Source of the DNA: Prochlorococcus sp. AG-402-I23 | GTDB taxonomy: Bacteria; Cyanobacteriota; Cyanobacteriia; PCC-6307; Cyanobiaceae | DNA: 44,863 nucleotides | Direction of reading: 5' to 3' | Assembly (NCBI GenBank): GCA_003216915.1 | Contig: QCIB01000014.1 | Location: forward strand, 1-44,863 | Part shown: positions 26,612 through 35,224 of the stretch, piece after piece | How positions within the stretch are numbered: the first letter of the stretch is position 1 | Layout of the letters: each line of letters starts with the position of its first letter | Position numbers and translations under genes: made by a program | The notes under the pieces: model-generated | Database searches by the model: none | Told to the model about the DNA's origin: nothing | Seen by the model: only the letters and a program-made list of their open reading frames with translations

Positions 26612-27655
26612 ATGAGCTTGTCTAACACATCTGCTAATAAGAATCTCCCTAACCCGGTTCCTAGCGAACGTTTATGGTTAAGGTCAGAATTAATGGGAAC
26701 ACAAGTGATAACTACTGATACTGGGAGGCGGCTAGGCGTAGTTGGCGAAGTTGTTGTTGATATCGATAGAAGAGAGGTGGTCGCTTTGGGACTAAGAGAT
26801 AATCCACTTACAAGATTTTTACCAGGTTTGCCAAAATGGATGCCTTTAGAAAGTATCAAACAAGTTGGAGATGTCATATTAGTTGACTCCCTAGATTCTT
26901 TGAGTGAGAGTTTTTCTCCAGAAAGATATGGGAAAGTAATTAATTGTCAAGTGATTACAGAATCTGGACAACTTTTAGGAAGAGTTCTTGGCTTTTCTTT
27001 TGATATTGAGACTGGGGATTTGATATCTCTTGTTATGGGTGCTGTTGGTGTTCCGCTTTTAGGTGAGGGAGTTTTAAGTACTTGGGAAATACCTGTTGAT
27101 GAAATTGTAAGTAGTGGTACCGATAGGATTATTGTTTATGAAGGTGCGGAAGAGAAATTGAAGCAATTAAGTAGTGGACTACTTGAGAAACTTGGAGTCG
27201 GGGGTTCTTCGTGGGAGGAAAGGGAAGCAAATGGATACTCAGCAAATCTTGTACCTGTTGAGAATCAGTTACTTTCAGGTTCTGAATCAGAACAGCAAAA
27301 CAATTTGGTCGAGGAATATGAAGAAGTTGTTGCACAAGATGATTATGAAGATGATTATGAAGATGAACTTGAATATGTTGAAATAAAGGATTCTGCAGAG
27401 GAAATAAATAACAGAAAAAAGCTATATATGGATAATGATGATTCTAATCAGGTCGAGAATCAAAATAGTTTTAATCAAATAGATGAAAAAAACAATATTG
27501 ATTTTAAGCAAAAGAAACAATTAACTAAAAATTTAGCTTCGAAAAGACCAATTCAAAATGCAACTGAAACTTTAGATATTGAACCATTAGATGAACAAAA
27601 TTTAGTGCAAGATAATAAAAAATCAGAAAAGTTTGAAATTGATGATCCCTGGTAA
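26612..27655 (+). CDS. Double PRC-barrel protein with acidic tail
   Basis: 347 residues. Two PRC-barrel domains (about 25-100 and 110-190): RSELMGTQVITTDTGRRLGVVGEVVVDI, then VINCQVITESGQLLGRVLGFSFDI. From about 225 the protein is low-complexity and acidic (for example DDYEDDYEDELEY), probably disordered. PRC barrels occur in RimM and in photosynthetic reaction centre H subunits and usually mediate protein binding. It follows smc closely, so cotranscription is likely; a chromosome role is inference. Confidence 0.85.
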   Translation: MSLSNTSANKNLPNPVPSERLWLRSELMGTQVITTDTGRRLGVVGEVVVDIDRREVVALGLRDNPLTRFLPGLPKWMPLESIKQVGDVILVDSLDSLSESFSPERYGKVINCQVITESGQLLGRVLGFSFDIETGDLISLVMGAVGVPLLGEGVLSTWEIPVDEIVSSGTDRIIVYEGAEEKLKQLSSGLLEKLGVGGSSWEEREANGYSANLVPVENQLLSGSESEQQNNLVEEYEEVVAQDDYEDDYEDELEYVEIKDSAEEINNRKKLYMDNDDSNQVENQNSFNQIDEKNNIDFKQKKQLTKNLASKRPIQNATETLDIEPLDEQNLVQDNKKSEKFEIDDPW

Positions 27656-27658
27656 TTG

Positions 27659-28924
27659 TTAAAGTTTTTTTATTGAATTAAAAATTATAGAAGCAAGTTT
27701 CTTTGCAGCGCCTTTATCGCCTCTTTCTTTGTGTAGATTATCCCTAATACTTTTTAATTGATCTCTATTTTTAATAAGAAATAATACTTCTCTTGCAATT
27801 TTTATTGGCGAAATATTACCTATCCTTTCAGGGACAATCATTTTTTTAGCTTTAATATTTGGCCAAGCAAAAAACTTCTTTTTTTTAAAATAGAAATTTT
27901 TAATTATAAAAGTTAGGAATCTATTTATGAATGAAATTTTTCCAATTACTCCAAAAATGCCATCCCATGCGTTCATTATATTTAAATGTTGAGTTGGCAG
28001 AACAACTAACATTGGAACACTAATTGCTGCTAATTCTGCAGTATTTGCTCCTACAGTTGTAATTGCAAGATCACATTCTTTTAATATTTCATAGCAAGGA
28101 TGTTTCTTGATTAGATAAATCTTTGTATTTTTTGATGTTTCAATTACATAATCAAAACGAGAGTCTTTGAAGTTTTTAATTGTTTTGATTTTTGATGAGT
28201 AATATTTAGCAATTGGATTTTTGTTGCTTTGAAAAAATAAATATTCACTTTTATCAGTAGTTGGGGCAATAGGAATTATAAAATTTATTTTTTGATTTTT
28301 TTCAGCTATATGATCTGCAACTTCTAAGAAGAAAGGAATGCCAACAGAAAGCTTTGCTTTCTTAGAACCAGGCAACAATGCAACGTAGTGTTTTTCTTTA
28401 TTTCTTAATGAAATTTCGCTATTAAGTTTGATATCTGCCATCAAATCGCCAATGACTTTACATTTATATTTATATCTTTTAGGTATTAACTCTTTTACTT
28501 TTATATTCATAGCAGCAATTTCGTTTGTCCATTGAGGCCATCGCGAAACCCATTCAGCATATGTGATACTTAAATAACCTAATCTTTTAGCTAATAAAAT
28601 GCTCCAAAATTGATCCCCACCAAGGAAAATAACTACCCCTTTTTTGGGCCAGTTAGCAAAAGAATGTGGCTTTATTAATAATTTCCAAAAACTTTTGGAT
28701 TGTGTAATTAATTCGAATTTATTCCATGAATTTGCAACTAAAAATTCTTTACCAGTGGCATTTGGGCAAGGAACAAGGACTAACCTAAGAGTGAAATCGT
28801 GTTTATCGTCATCACATAGTGATTGATTTATTTTGTTAAGCTCATCCACTACAGGATTGACCCATGTAGTTAATTCACCAGGACCATTGGAAATAATAAC
28901 TACTGCAACTGATTTTCTTTTCAT
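27659..28924 (-). CDS. LpxB-like glycosyltransferase of cyanobacterial type
   Basis: About 421 residues from the ATG at 28924 (MKRKSVAVVIISNGPGEL). The protein resembles lipid-A-disaccharide synthase relatives: a GT-B fold with ISNGPGELTTWV at the start, IFLGGDQFWSILLAKRLG and ALLPGSKKAKLSVGIPFFLEVADHIAE in the middle, TTVGANTAELAA near the end. It lacks the GEASGD start of true LpxB, so the substrate is uncertain. The frame stays open through the upstream tRNA-Leu to 29047, but that is tRNA sequence read as protein; an ATG at 28945 is the alternative start. A tRNA transcript probably reads into this gene. Confidence 0.75.
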   Translation of the reverse strand: MKRKSVAVVIISNGPGELTTWVNPVVDELNKINQSLCDDDKHDFTLRLVLVPCPNATGKEFLVANSWNKFELITQSKSFWKLLIKPHSFANWPKKGVVIFLGGDQFWSILLAKRLGYLSITYAEWVSRWPQWTNEIAAMNIKVKELIPKRYKYKCKVIGDLMADIKLNSEISLRNKEKHYVALLPGSKKAKLSVGIPFFLEVADHIAEKNQKINFIIPIAPTTDKSEYLFFQSNKNPIAKYYSSKIKTIKNFKDSRFDYVIETSKNTKIYLIKKHPCYEILKECDLAITTVGANTAELAAISVPMLVVLPTQHLNIMNAWDGIFGVIGKISFINRFLTFIIKNFYFKKKKFFAWPNIKAKKMIVPERIGNISPIKIAREVLFLIKNRDQLKSIRDNLHKERGDKGAAKKLASIIFNSIKKL

Positions 28925-28949
28925 TGCAGTTAAACCAGAATACATTAAA

Positions 28950-29031
28950 TGCGGACGGCGAGACTTGAACTCGCAAGGCCTAAGCCACACGCTCCTTAGA
29001 CGTGCGCGTCTACCAATTCCGCCACGTCCGC
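28950..29031 (-). tRNA. tRNA-Leu, anticodon AAG
   Basis: Cloverleaf on the minus strand: acceptor GCGGACG/CGTCCGC, D arm GCGGAATTGGTAGACGC, anticodon stem CACGT/GCGTG with loop CTAAGGA, long class II variable arm (GGC-TTAG-GCC) and T stem GCGAG/CTCGC with TTCAAGT. Long variable arm and discriminator A are leucine features. The anticodon, at 28997-28995, reads AAG, for CUU (and CUC after deamination). CCA is not encoded. It lies 25 bases upstream of the LpxB-like start. Confidence 0.92.
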
Positions 29032-29289
29032 AAAGGGTTTTCAGCAACCGGGGGATACCTAAACCTTAAAAATATCATACATTATTGGCCGAAATAAGCA
29101 TTAAGTTCGAAAAGAGTTTTTTGAATATGATGAACAATTTTTCTATTGCATAAAACAAATATTTATACATATATAACGTTTTAGGTTGTATTGTAAAAAT
29201 GTCCTCTGATCACTAAAAAATTTTGTTGAATACTTTGGCAAATAATTTTTTATTTTAAGTCATTTCATTTCTTCAATTTTATTTTCATA

Positions 29290-30636
29290 ATGGTTGAAAA
29301 AGTTTTAATTGCTAATCGTGGAGAAATAGCTTTGCGAATTGTCAGAAGTTGTAGAGAACTTGGTATTGCAACCGTTGCAGTTTTTAGCACTGTAGATAAA
29401 AAAGCATTACATGTTCAGCTTGCTGATGAGGCGGTTTGCGTCGGAGATTCATTAAGTAATAAGAGTTATTTAAATATTCCAAATATACTTGCTGCTGCTA
29501 CATCGAGAGGAGTTGATGCTATTCATCCTGGTTATGGATTTCTTGCGGAAAATGATAAATTTGCTGAGATGTGTAACGATCACGGCATAGTTTTTATTGG
29601 CCCATCTCCTAAAGCTATTAGATCTATGGGAGATAAATCTACAGCTAAAGAAACTATGGAAGCAGTTGGAGTGCCAACAGTACCTGGTAGTAAAGGCTTG
29701 TTATCAAATGTTGATGAGGCTTATAAATTGGCAGATGATATTGGCTATCCGGTCATTATTAAAGCGACTGCTGGAGGAGGTGGAAGAGGTATGAGGTTGG
29801 TTGAAAATTCTGATAATCTCGAAAAAATGTTTAAAGCAGCTCAAGGCGAAGCAGAAGCAGCTTTTGGTAATGATGGTTTATATATGGAGAAATTTATAAA
29901 GAAACCAAGACATGTAGAAATTCAAATTTTAGCCGACAGGTCGGGTAATGTTGTTCATTTAGGAGAACGAGATTGTTCAGTTCAAAGAAGACATCAGAAG
30001 TTACTAGAAGAGTCTCCTAGTCCTGCAATTAACACTGAGCTAAGAAAAAAAATGGGTAACTCAGCTATTGCTGCTGCAAAAAGTATTGGCTACGAAGGAG
30101 CGGGGACAGTTGAATTTTTAGTTGATGATGATAATTTTTATTTTATGGAGATGAATACTAGGATTCAAGTTGAACATCCTGTTACTGAAATGGTTACAGG
30201 AGTTGATTTAATTGCTGAGCAAATTAAAATCGCAAGCGGAGCAAACTTGGAATTTAATCAGAATGATATCCATTTAAATGGTCATGCCATTGAATGTAGA
30301 ATCAATGCTGAAGATCCTTCTCACAATTTCCGACCATCACCTGGAAAAATAACTGGGTGGCTTCCTCCTGGTGGCCCTGGTGTAAGGGTAGATAGTCATG
30401 TTTATACAGGCTATGAAATACCTCCTTTCTATGACTCATTAATTGGTAAATTAATAGTCTGGGGAAAAGATCGTAATACTGCAATTAAACGTATGAATAG
30501 GGCTTTAAATGAATGTGCAATAACTGGTATTCCTACAACAATTAACTTTCATCTAACCTTACTGAATAAATCTAAATTTAAGCAGGGTAAGATACATACT
30601 AAATATGTAGAAGAAGAATTATTGCCAAATTACTGA
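29290..30636 (+). CDS. accC: Acetyl-CoA carboxylase, biotin carboxylase subunit
   Basis: ATP-dependent carboxylation of biotin on AccB, the first step of fatty acid synthesis. The 448-residue length is standard. Landmarks: [14 protein letters not shown] at the N-terminus, ATP-grasp glycine loop [14 protein letters not shown] near 160, and [15 protein letters not shown] near 285. The other subunits are not in the window. The 258-base gap between tRNA-Leu and this gene holds nothing I recognise apart from its presumed promoter. Confidence 0.97.
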   Translation: MVEKVLIANRGEIALRIVRSCRELGIATVAVFSTVDKKALHVQLADEAVCVGDSLSNKSYLNIPNILAAATSRGVDAIHPGYGFLAENDKFAEMCNDHGIVFIGPSPKAIRSMGDKSTAKETMEAVGVPTVPGSKGLLSNVDEAYKLADDIGYPVIIKATAGGGGRGMRLVENSDNLEKMFKAAQGEAEAAFGNDGLYMEKFIKKPRHVEIQILADRSGNVVHLGERDCSVQRRHQKLLEESPSPAINTELRKKMGNSAIAAAKSIGYEGAGTVEFLVDDDNFYFMEMNTRIQVEHPVTEMVTGVDLIAEQIKIASGANLEFNQNDIHLNGHAIECRINAEDPSHNFRPSPGKITGWLPPGGPGVRVDSHVYTGYEIPPFYDSLIGKLIVWGKDRNTAIKRMNRALNECAITGIPTTINFHLTLLNKSKFKQGKIHTKYVEEELLPNY

Positions 30637-30654
30637 GAAATAATTAAATGATTT

Positions 30655-30960
30655 TTATGAAATATTTGTATGCAATGCAAGTTTGATAAGCCCTTGCTGA
30701 CCGACTAAAATTTCTCTTAAAAAACTTATAACTCCTATCCAAATGACTGGTCCAACATCAACGCCTCCTATAGGAGGAATTAGTTTTCTTGTTAAATTAA
30801 GAATGGAGCTTGATGGTATTGAAATTAATAACCATAAACCTTTACTTAAATCAATTTTGGGGTACCAAGTAAGTATTAATCTTATTAGAAAAACTATAGT
30901 TAGATATGAAAGAGAAATTCCTAAACTAATATCTAAAATTTGAAGAGAGTTTACAAGCAA
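30655..30960 (-). CDS. YggT/Ycf19 family membrane protein
   Basis: 101 residues with two hydrophobic helices around the family signature: LIRLILTWYPKID (about 25-38) and LNLTRKLIPPIGGVDVGPVIW (about 54-75). In cyanobacteria and plastids this family (YlmG/Ycf19) affects division, nucleoid distribution or membrane complex assembly. TTG start. Convergent with accC (18-base gap) and divergent from psbX. Confidence 0.9.
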   Translation of the reverse strand: MLVNSLQILDISLGISLSYLTIVFLIRLILTWYPKIDLSKGLWLLISIPSSSILNLTRKLIPPIGGVDVGPVIWIGVISFLREILVGQQGLIKLALHTNIS

Positions 30961-31000
30961 GGAAATAACAATTGTTTAATTCATCTTAATAAATAACCCA

Positions 31001-31028
31001 TTGAAACGTATTTAATTCGTATTATAAA
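31001..31028 (+). promoter_or_regulatory. Candidate psbX promoter
   Basis: TTGAAA at 31001-31006 and TATAAA at 31023-31028, separated by 16 bases, precede the psbX GTG by about 22 bases. Both boxes are close to the sigma-70 consensus and placed well for a short leader. Based on sequence match alone. Confidence 0.4.
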
Positions 31029-31050
31029 TTGAGAATTTAATATTTAAAAA

Positions 31051-31236
31051 GTGTTTCAAATCTCAAATTTATTACTAGCCGCAGATTTTTCTGCTGAAGT
31101 TGCAAATAATTCTGCAGTTGGAATGATAGGTAGTTTTATTGCTGCTGCCTTACTTATCGTTATTCCAGCCACTGCATTTTTGATTTTTGTAAGCCAGAAA
31201 GATTCCCTCGATCGTACTTCTACTGGAAGACGCTAG
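31051..31236 (+). CDS. psbX: Photosystem II protein PsbX
   Basis: Small photosystem II subunit near the QB/plastoquinone side. The 61-residue product has an N-terminal extension ([20 protein letters not shown]) longer than in other cyanobacteria. One transmembrane helix follows (about 24-46), then the conserved end [15 protein letters not shown] start. ycf66 follows 78 bases later in the same direction. Confidence 0.9.
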   Translation: MFQISNLLLAADFSAEVANNSAVGMIGSFIAAALLIVIPATAFLIFVSQKDSLDRTSTGRR

Positions 31237-31314
31237 TTTTTGTAGAAGTTTTAAGTACACTATATATAAGGGATATAAGTAACCCTTTAAAAAATAAATT
31301 TTTGGAGAAAGAAT

Positions 31315-32244
31315 GTGGTCAATGCTAGTCTCAATTGGGCCAGTATTGTTGGTATAGTTCTCGCGGTATGTGGAGGAGGCCTTTATTTTTTGAGGTCCTT
31401 TAAGCCTGCCTTGGCAAGGGATTATGATGTATTCTTCGCAGCAATTGGACTTTTGTGCGGAGGAATATTATTTTTTCAAGGCTGGAGGTTAGATCCTATC
31501 CTTCAGTTTGGTCAATTTTTATTAGCAGGAACTACAGTTTTTTTCGCATATGAAAGTGTGCGATTGAGGGGAGTTGCTACTGATCAAGCTAGAAGGTCAT
31601 CTTATTTTGATGATGATCCTATTTCTGATGTTCCTAGAAATTCTAGAGGCCAATTTAATGACGATTATGATAGGTTTGAAGAATCTGAAAGACCATCTAG
31701 AAGATTTAAACCTCAAGAAGATGAATTTGAAGAAGACTATACGGAGGGCAGATCTCGTAGAAGGAATGTTTCAAGAGCTATACCCTCTGCTGCAGCAAGT
31801 AGAAGTAGGCCATCTACAAGGGAAATAAGTCAGTTTGAAAATGACGAACCTATAAGAAGGAGAAGACAGACTTCTGAAGATAGAAATAGTAAACAATCAG
31901 AAACAAATAACTTTGGTGAGAGAAGAAATTTATCTCGCGATGAAGTTAAAACAGGGTCAAGACCCAGAATGAATCGTACAGTTTCTAGACAAGATAATAT
32001 CTCTGCTCCTAGTGGTTCTTCTCCATTAAGAAAGAAACCTACTAGATCCCCTATTAGGCAGCAAACTTCAACAGCTCAAGTAGAAGATGCTTCATTTAAA
32101 GATGCTAATCAATCCAAAAAACCACGTGAGGCACGTAGAGTAAATTCTTCAGCTAGATCAAGTTCAAAAAATCAAAATAGTAGATATAACGTTGGAACAA
32201 ACAAGAAGAAACCTAGAGATAACAGTTCTAGATTTGATGATTAA
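31315..32244 (+). CDS. ycf66: Ycf66 family protein with long charged tail
   Basis: The N-terminal 90 residues are the Ycf66 domain: helices near 10-28 (ASIVGIVLAVCGGGLYFL), 37-56 and 62-80, with the RLDPILQFGQFLLAG segment. Ycf66 is a cyanobacterial and algal-plastid family of unknown function. The remaining 220 residues are disordered and unusual: acidic-arginine mixed first (DDDPISD, EDEFEEDYTEG), then strongly basic and rich in Arg/Ser. GTG start at 31315 with a Shine-Dalgarno-like GGAG 7 bases before it. Its stop abuts the convergent hli. Confidence 0.88.
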   Translation: MVNASLNWASIVGIVLAVCGGGLYFLRSFKPALARDYDVFFAAIGLLCGGILFFQGWRLDPILQFGQFLLAGTTVFFAYESVRLRGVATDQARRSSYFDDDPISDVPRNSRGQFNDDYDRFEESERPSRRFKPQEDEFEEDYTEGRSRRRNVSRAIPSAAASRSRPSTREISQFENDEPIRRRRQTSEDRNSKQSETNNFGERRNLSRDEVKTGSRPRMNRTVSRQDNISAPSGSSPLRKKPTRSPIRQQTSTAQVEDASFKDANQSKKPREARRVNSSARSSSKNQNSRYNVGTNKKKPRDNSSRFDD

Positions 32245-32520
32245 TTATAAGATTCCTGCCCATTTTAAAAACGATTGTTTACTAAATAATTCAATCAATA
32301 TTATTGCAAGGAAGCCAATCATTGCAAATCTTCCATTAGTTATTTCAGAATAACTACTCCATCCAAATTTATATTCATCTTTAATTTCTATAGATTTTTC
32401 ATCTAATTTATTGTCTCCAATTTCTTCATTGATGTAATTTGGATCTTTCTGCTGTTCTATAAAACTCTCATTCTCTGAATTAGTGACTTCTGAGTTAGTT
32501 TGTTCTTCTTTAGAATTCAT
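32245..32520 (-). CDS. hli: High-light-inducible protein (Hlip)
   Basis: 91-residue single-helix chlorophyll-binding stress protein. The chlorophyll motif ExxNxR is E59-I-T-N62-G-R64, followed by FAMIGFLAIILIELFS. The helix spans about 64-80. A long acidic extension (1-50), rich in Glu and Asn, precedes it, so this is not the minimal Hli form. Hlips associate with photosystem II repair and pigment quenching. It lies 8 bases downstream of the ABC transporter gene and may share its transcript. Confidence 0.92.
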   Translation of the reverse strand: MNSKEEQTNSEVTNSENESFIEQQKDPNYINEEIGDNKLDEKSIEIKDEYKFGWSSYSEITNGRFAMIGFLAIILIELFSKQSFLKWAGIL

Positions 32521-32528
32521 TTTTTTTG

Positions 32529-34511
32529 CTAATCCTTAAAATTATACTTATCAGAAGTCAATAATTTCCAGTCTCCTTGTCCATTTAATTCTAAAATATT
32601 CTCGTGAAAATCTTTTAAGCTAGGTCTATGTCCCACGCTAATAAGAGAAAGTTCTCGTTCCTTAAGTAAACTATATAATTTTTTTTCAGTATTAATATCT
32701 AAAGCACTTGTTGCTTCATCAAGTACTGCAAATCTTGGAGAATTTAATAAAAGTCTTGCAAAAGCTAATCTTTGTTGCTCGCCTAGGGAAAGAATTCGTG
32801 GCCAATCTTGTTTGATATCAAGATTAGGATACCGATCCACCAAGGTTTTTAGATTTACTTCATGAAGGACAGAAGTAAGATGTTCATCACTAAATTTCTT
32901 AACTTCTGTGGGATAACATAATTGTTCCCTTAAAGAACCTAATAACATATATGGTTTTTGAGGTATGAATAATAATTCCCCAATATTTGGTTTTTTAATT
33001 ACTCCCTGATCGGGTTCCCATAAACCACTAATCATTCTTAGTAAAGATGTTTTTCCGCACCCAGATGGTCCTACAACCAAAAGTGATTGATTATTTTGGA
33101 TGCTCAAATTTAAATTTTTAATTATTGTTTTATTGGATCCTGGTGGGCAAAGGTCAGCATTATTAATAAGAATTGAGGGGTAATCTGAAATAACGTTTTG
33201 ATTGCTTTTTGGGTTGGTTTGACTAATGGATTCAACTTTTGATTGGAATCCTTCTAATCTGCCAATACCAGCAGTAAATTTTGCAAGTTCTTCGATTTGA
33301 TTAACAATGAAAAATAACGAACCTTCGACCATTCCAAATGCAAAGCTTGCCTGAATAAAGCGTCCATAATCAATATCACCTTTAAAGTAAGGGATTGCCA
33401 TAATTAAATATGGAAAGAAATTTCCAGCATAATTAATGGATCTTCTCATGACGTCTATTATTACTCTCCATATGATCAGTAAATTAAAGTTTCTCACCAC
33501 TTCTCCTAAGCGTCTTTCAGTTTCACTTCGCTCAGGACTCTCCCCAGAGTAAAATGCTATTGATTCAGCATTATCTCTAATATGTACTAAGCCATATCGA
33601 AAATCTGCTTCATATCTGAGTTGATCAAAGTCAATCTTTACAAGATTTTTTCCAGCAATTAAAAGGATAGAAGTTGCAAATGCAGCGTAACCAAATAAAG
33701 AAAAAGTAAGTGTTGTACTAATACTCCATAAAATAAGAATATTGAGTGAAAATGTTAGTAGTGCATCAAAAATACCTAATGTGAAAGAAAGACTTTGCCC
33801 GGTAAAAGCTCGGGTATCATCTGTGATTCTTTGATCAGGATTATCTACATCGGTTTGTTCTTCATCATTGGGATTTAATTGGTAATAAGCTTTATTAGTC
33901 ATATAATCTTTGACTAAACTTTTTGAAAGCCATTCTCTCCAAATTATTCCTAACTTATATGTAAAAAATATTTGCGAAACACGTATTGGTAGAGCCACAG
34001 CGAAACAGCAAGCGTAAATCCCCAATATCCGATAAAATCCATCTTCTTGTTTTTCTACCAAAGCATTCGTTAAATCTCTTGCTATGAAACCAATACCTGC
34101 ATTTATTCCGTTTACAGCTAAAAGCATTAATACAATTATCGCAAGGAATAACCAATGTAACCATCTACGGTTTTTTAATTGACGTCTTAAGCTAAAAAAG
34201 CTGCCTGATCCAATTAGAAATAAAGCAGAGAGAAGCAATCCCCAGCTTCCAGCCCAAATTGAATTGACAGTACTTACTACACCTCCGAAATACTTTTCAA
34301 GAAAAATTGGTTGAAAGCTTTCAAAAAAACTGATTATTCCTGTAAGACCAACAAGTACTACTCCACCAACACAAAATAGAAGTGAAATTAAAAGCCATAT
34401 GAATTGAAATCCATTACATTGATCTATTGGAAGAAAAAATGGCTGAGATAGCTTTCTTAATTTTTGTAATTGGTACAGTATTTTAGATTTATTATTAATT
34501 GCTTTATTCAT
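32529..34511 (-). CDS. ABC transporter, fused permease and ATPase
   Basis: 660-residue half-transporter. Six hydrophobic segments lie within about 28-420, and the membrane part resembles the ABC_membrane_2/SbmA-like class (EWLSKSLVKDYMTNKAYYQL, NPDQRITDD). ATPase domain: Walker A GPSGCGKTS near 480, signature LSLGEQQR near 570 and Walker B FAVLDEATSALD near 590. Members move fatty acyl or peptide-like substrates, or a cobalamin in some bacteria; the substrate here is unknown. Upstream of hli in the same direction. Confidence 0.9.
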   Translation of the reverse strand: MNKAINNKSKILYQLQKLRKLSQPFFLPIDQCNGFQFIWLLISLLFCVGGVVLVGLTGIISFFESFQPIFLEKYFGGVVSTVNSIWAGSWGLLLSALFLIGSGSFFSLRRQLKNRRWLHWLFLAIIVLMLLAVNGINAGIGFIARDLTNALVEKQEDGFYRILGIYACCFAVALPIRVSQIFFTYKLGIIWREWLSKSLVKDYMTNKAYYQLNPNDEEQTDVDNPDQRITDDTRAFTGQSLSFTLGIFDALLTFSLNILILWSISTTLTFSLFGYAAFATSILLIAGKNLVKIDFDQLRYEADFRYGLVHIRDNAESIAFYSGESPERSETERRLGEVVRNFNLLIIWRVIIDVMRRSINYAGNFFPYLIMAIPYFKGDIDYGRFIQASFAFGMVEGSLFFIVNQIEELAKFTAGIGRLEGFQSKVESISQTNPKSNQNVISDYPSILINNADLCPPGSNKTIIKNLNLSIQNNQSLLVVGPSGCGKTSLLRMISGLWEPDQGVIKKPNIGELLFIPQKPYMLLGSLREQLCYPTEVKKFSDEHLTSVLHEVNLKTLVDRYPNLDIKQDWPRILSLGEQQRLAFARLLLNSPRFAVLDEATSALDINTEKKLYSLLKERELSLISVGHRPSLKDFHENILELNGQGDWKLLTSDKYNFKD

Positions 34512-34553
34512 TACTCGACTAGTTTTATAAAATAAATTATAACTTTTAGCAGT

Positions 34554-34832
34554 CTATTGACCAAAGCCAATAAATGAAAGTGCCCAGTCAGGTAAATTTA
34601 AGTAATTCAAGATTGTTTTATCAAATTCATGAACTTTTGGAAAAGATTTATCTAATACCCACCATAAAAGAAAAGGTAGATTAAATAAAATTTGTAATTG
34701 CCATTTATAAGTTAAAACTCTCCAAATTTTTATTAACTTAGTTTTGATTGAATCGTCTAGCTCTTCCCAATTTTTTGAAATTAAATTGAATAAATTTTTG
34801 GGTTCTGTATTGAAGGAATCTGGTGTATTCAT
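34554..34832 (-). CDS. Unknown small protein with a hydrophobic segment
   Basis: 92 residues. A polar N-terminal half (NLISKNWEELDDSIKTKLIKIW) is followed by a hydrophobic stretch (about 47-60, LQILFNLPFLLWWVL) and an aromatic C-terminus (LPDWALSFIGFGQ). No family recognised. It is upstream of the ABC transporter (42-base gap) and downstream of the HIT gene (46 bases), all leftward, so it may be part of one transcript. Clean reading frame and placement support it as real. Confidence 0.75.
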   Translation of the reverse strand: MNTPDSFNTEPKNLFNLISKNWEELDDSIKTKLIKIWRVLTYKWQLQILFNLPFLLWWVLDKSFPKVHEFDKTILNYLNLPDWALSFIGFGQ

Positions 34833-34878
34833 TTTGTTTTTACTTATTTATAACCCATTAATATTTCTTTCGAGAGTT

Positions 34879-35220
34879 TTAACCTGGGGGCCAATCCATT
34901 TTTCTTCCGGATAAAAAATGAATATGTAAATGAAAAACTGTTTGTCCTGATTCTGCTCCAGTATTAATTACTGTTCTCCAATTAGTTAAATTTTTTGATT
35001 TAGCTATTTTGCTACCCACATAAAGTAAATGACCTAATAAATTTTCATCTTCTTCAATACAATCTAATAAACTAATAATTGGCTTTTTTGGAATCACTAA
35101 AAAATGAACTGGTGCTTGCGCTTGGATATCATTAAACGCAATACAAAACTCATCTTCATAAAGCTTATCGCAGGGTATTTCTTCATTAATTATTTTTTGA
35201 AATATTGTAGTTTCAGTCAT
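34879..35220 (-). CDS. HIT family hydrolase (HINT-like)
   Basis: 113 residues, histidine-triad nucleotide-binding protein. The triad is H97-L-H99-I-H101 in VFHLHIHFLSG. The PCDKLYEDEFCIAFND start and the C-terminal WPPG end match HINT/PKCI homologues, which hydrolyse phosphoramidates such as adenosine monophosphoramidate. Four bases separate it from the upstream def stop, so the two are cotranscribed. Confidence 0.93.
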   Translation of the reverse strand: MTETTIFQKIINEEIPCDKLYEDEFCIAFNDIQAQAPVHFLVIPKKPIISLLDCIEEDENLLGHLLYVGSKIAKSKNLTNWRTVINTGAESGQTVFHLHIHFLSGRKMDWPPG

Positions 35221-35224
35221 TAGA

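Noticed and set aside
27330..27380. Short tandem repeat GATGATTATGAAGAT
   Set aside because: It lies in the acidic Asp/Glu/Tyr tail of the PRC protein and is explained by its codons.
28925..29047. N-terminal extension of the LpxB-like protein (starting MLKTLCGRGGIGRR)
   Set aside because: These codons run through the tRNA-Leu gene; the arginine-rich sequence is tRNA read as protein.
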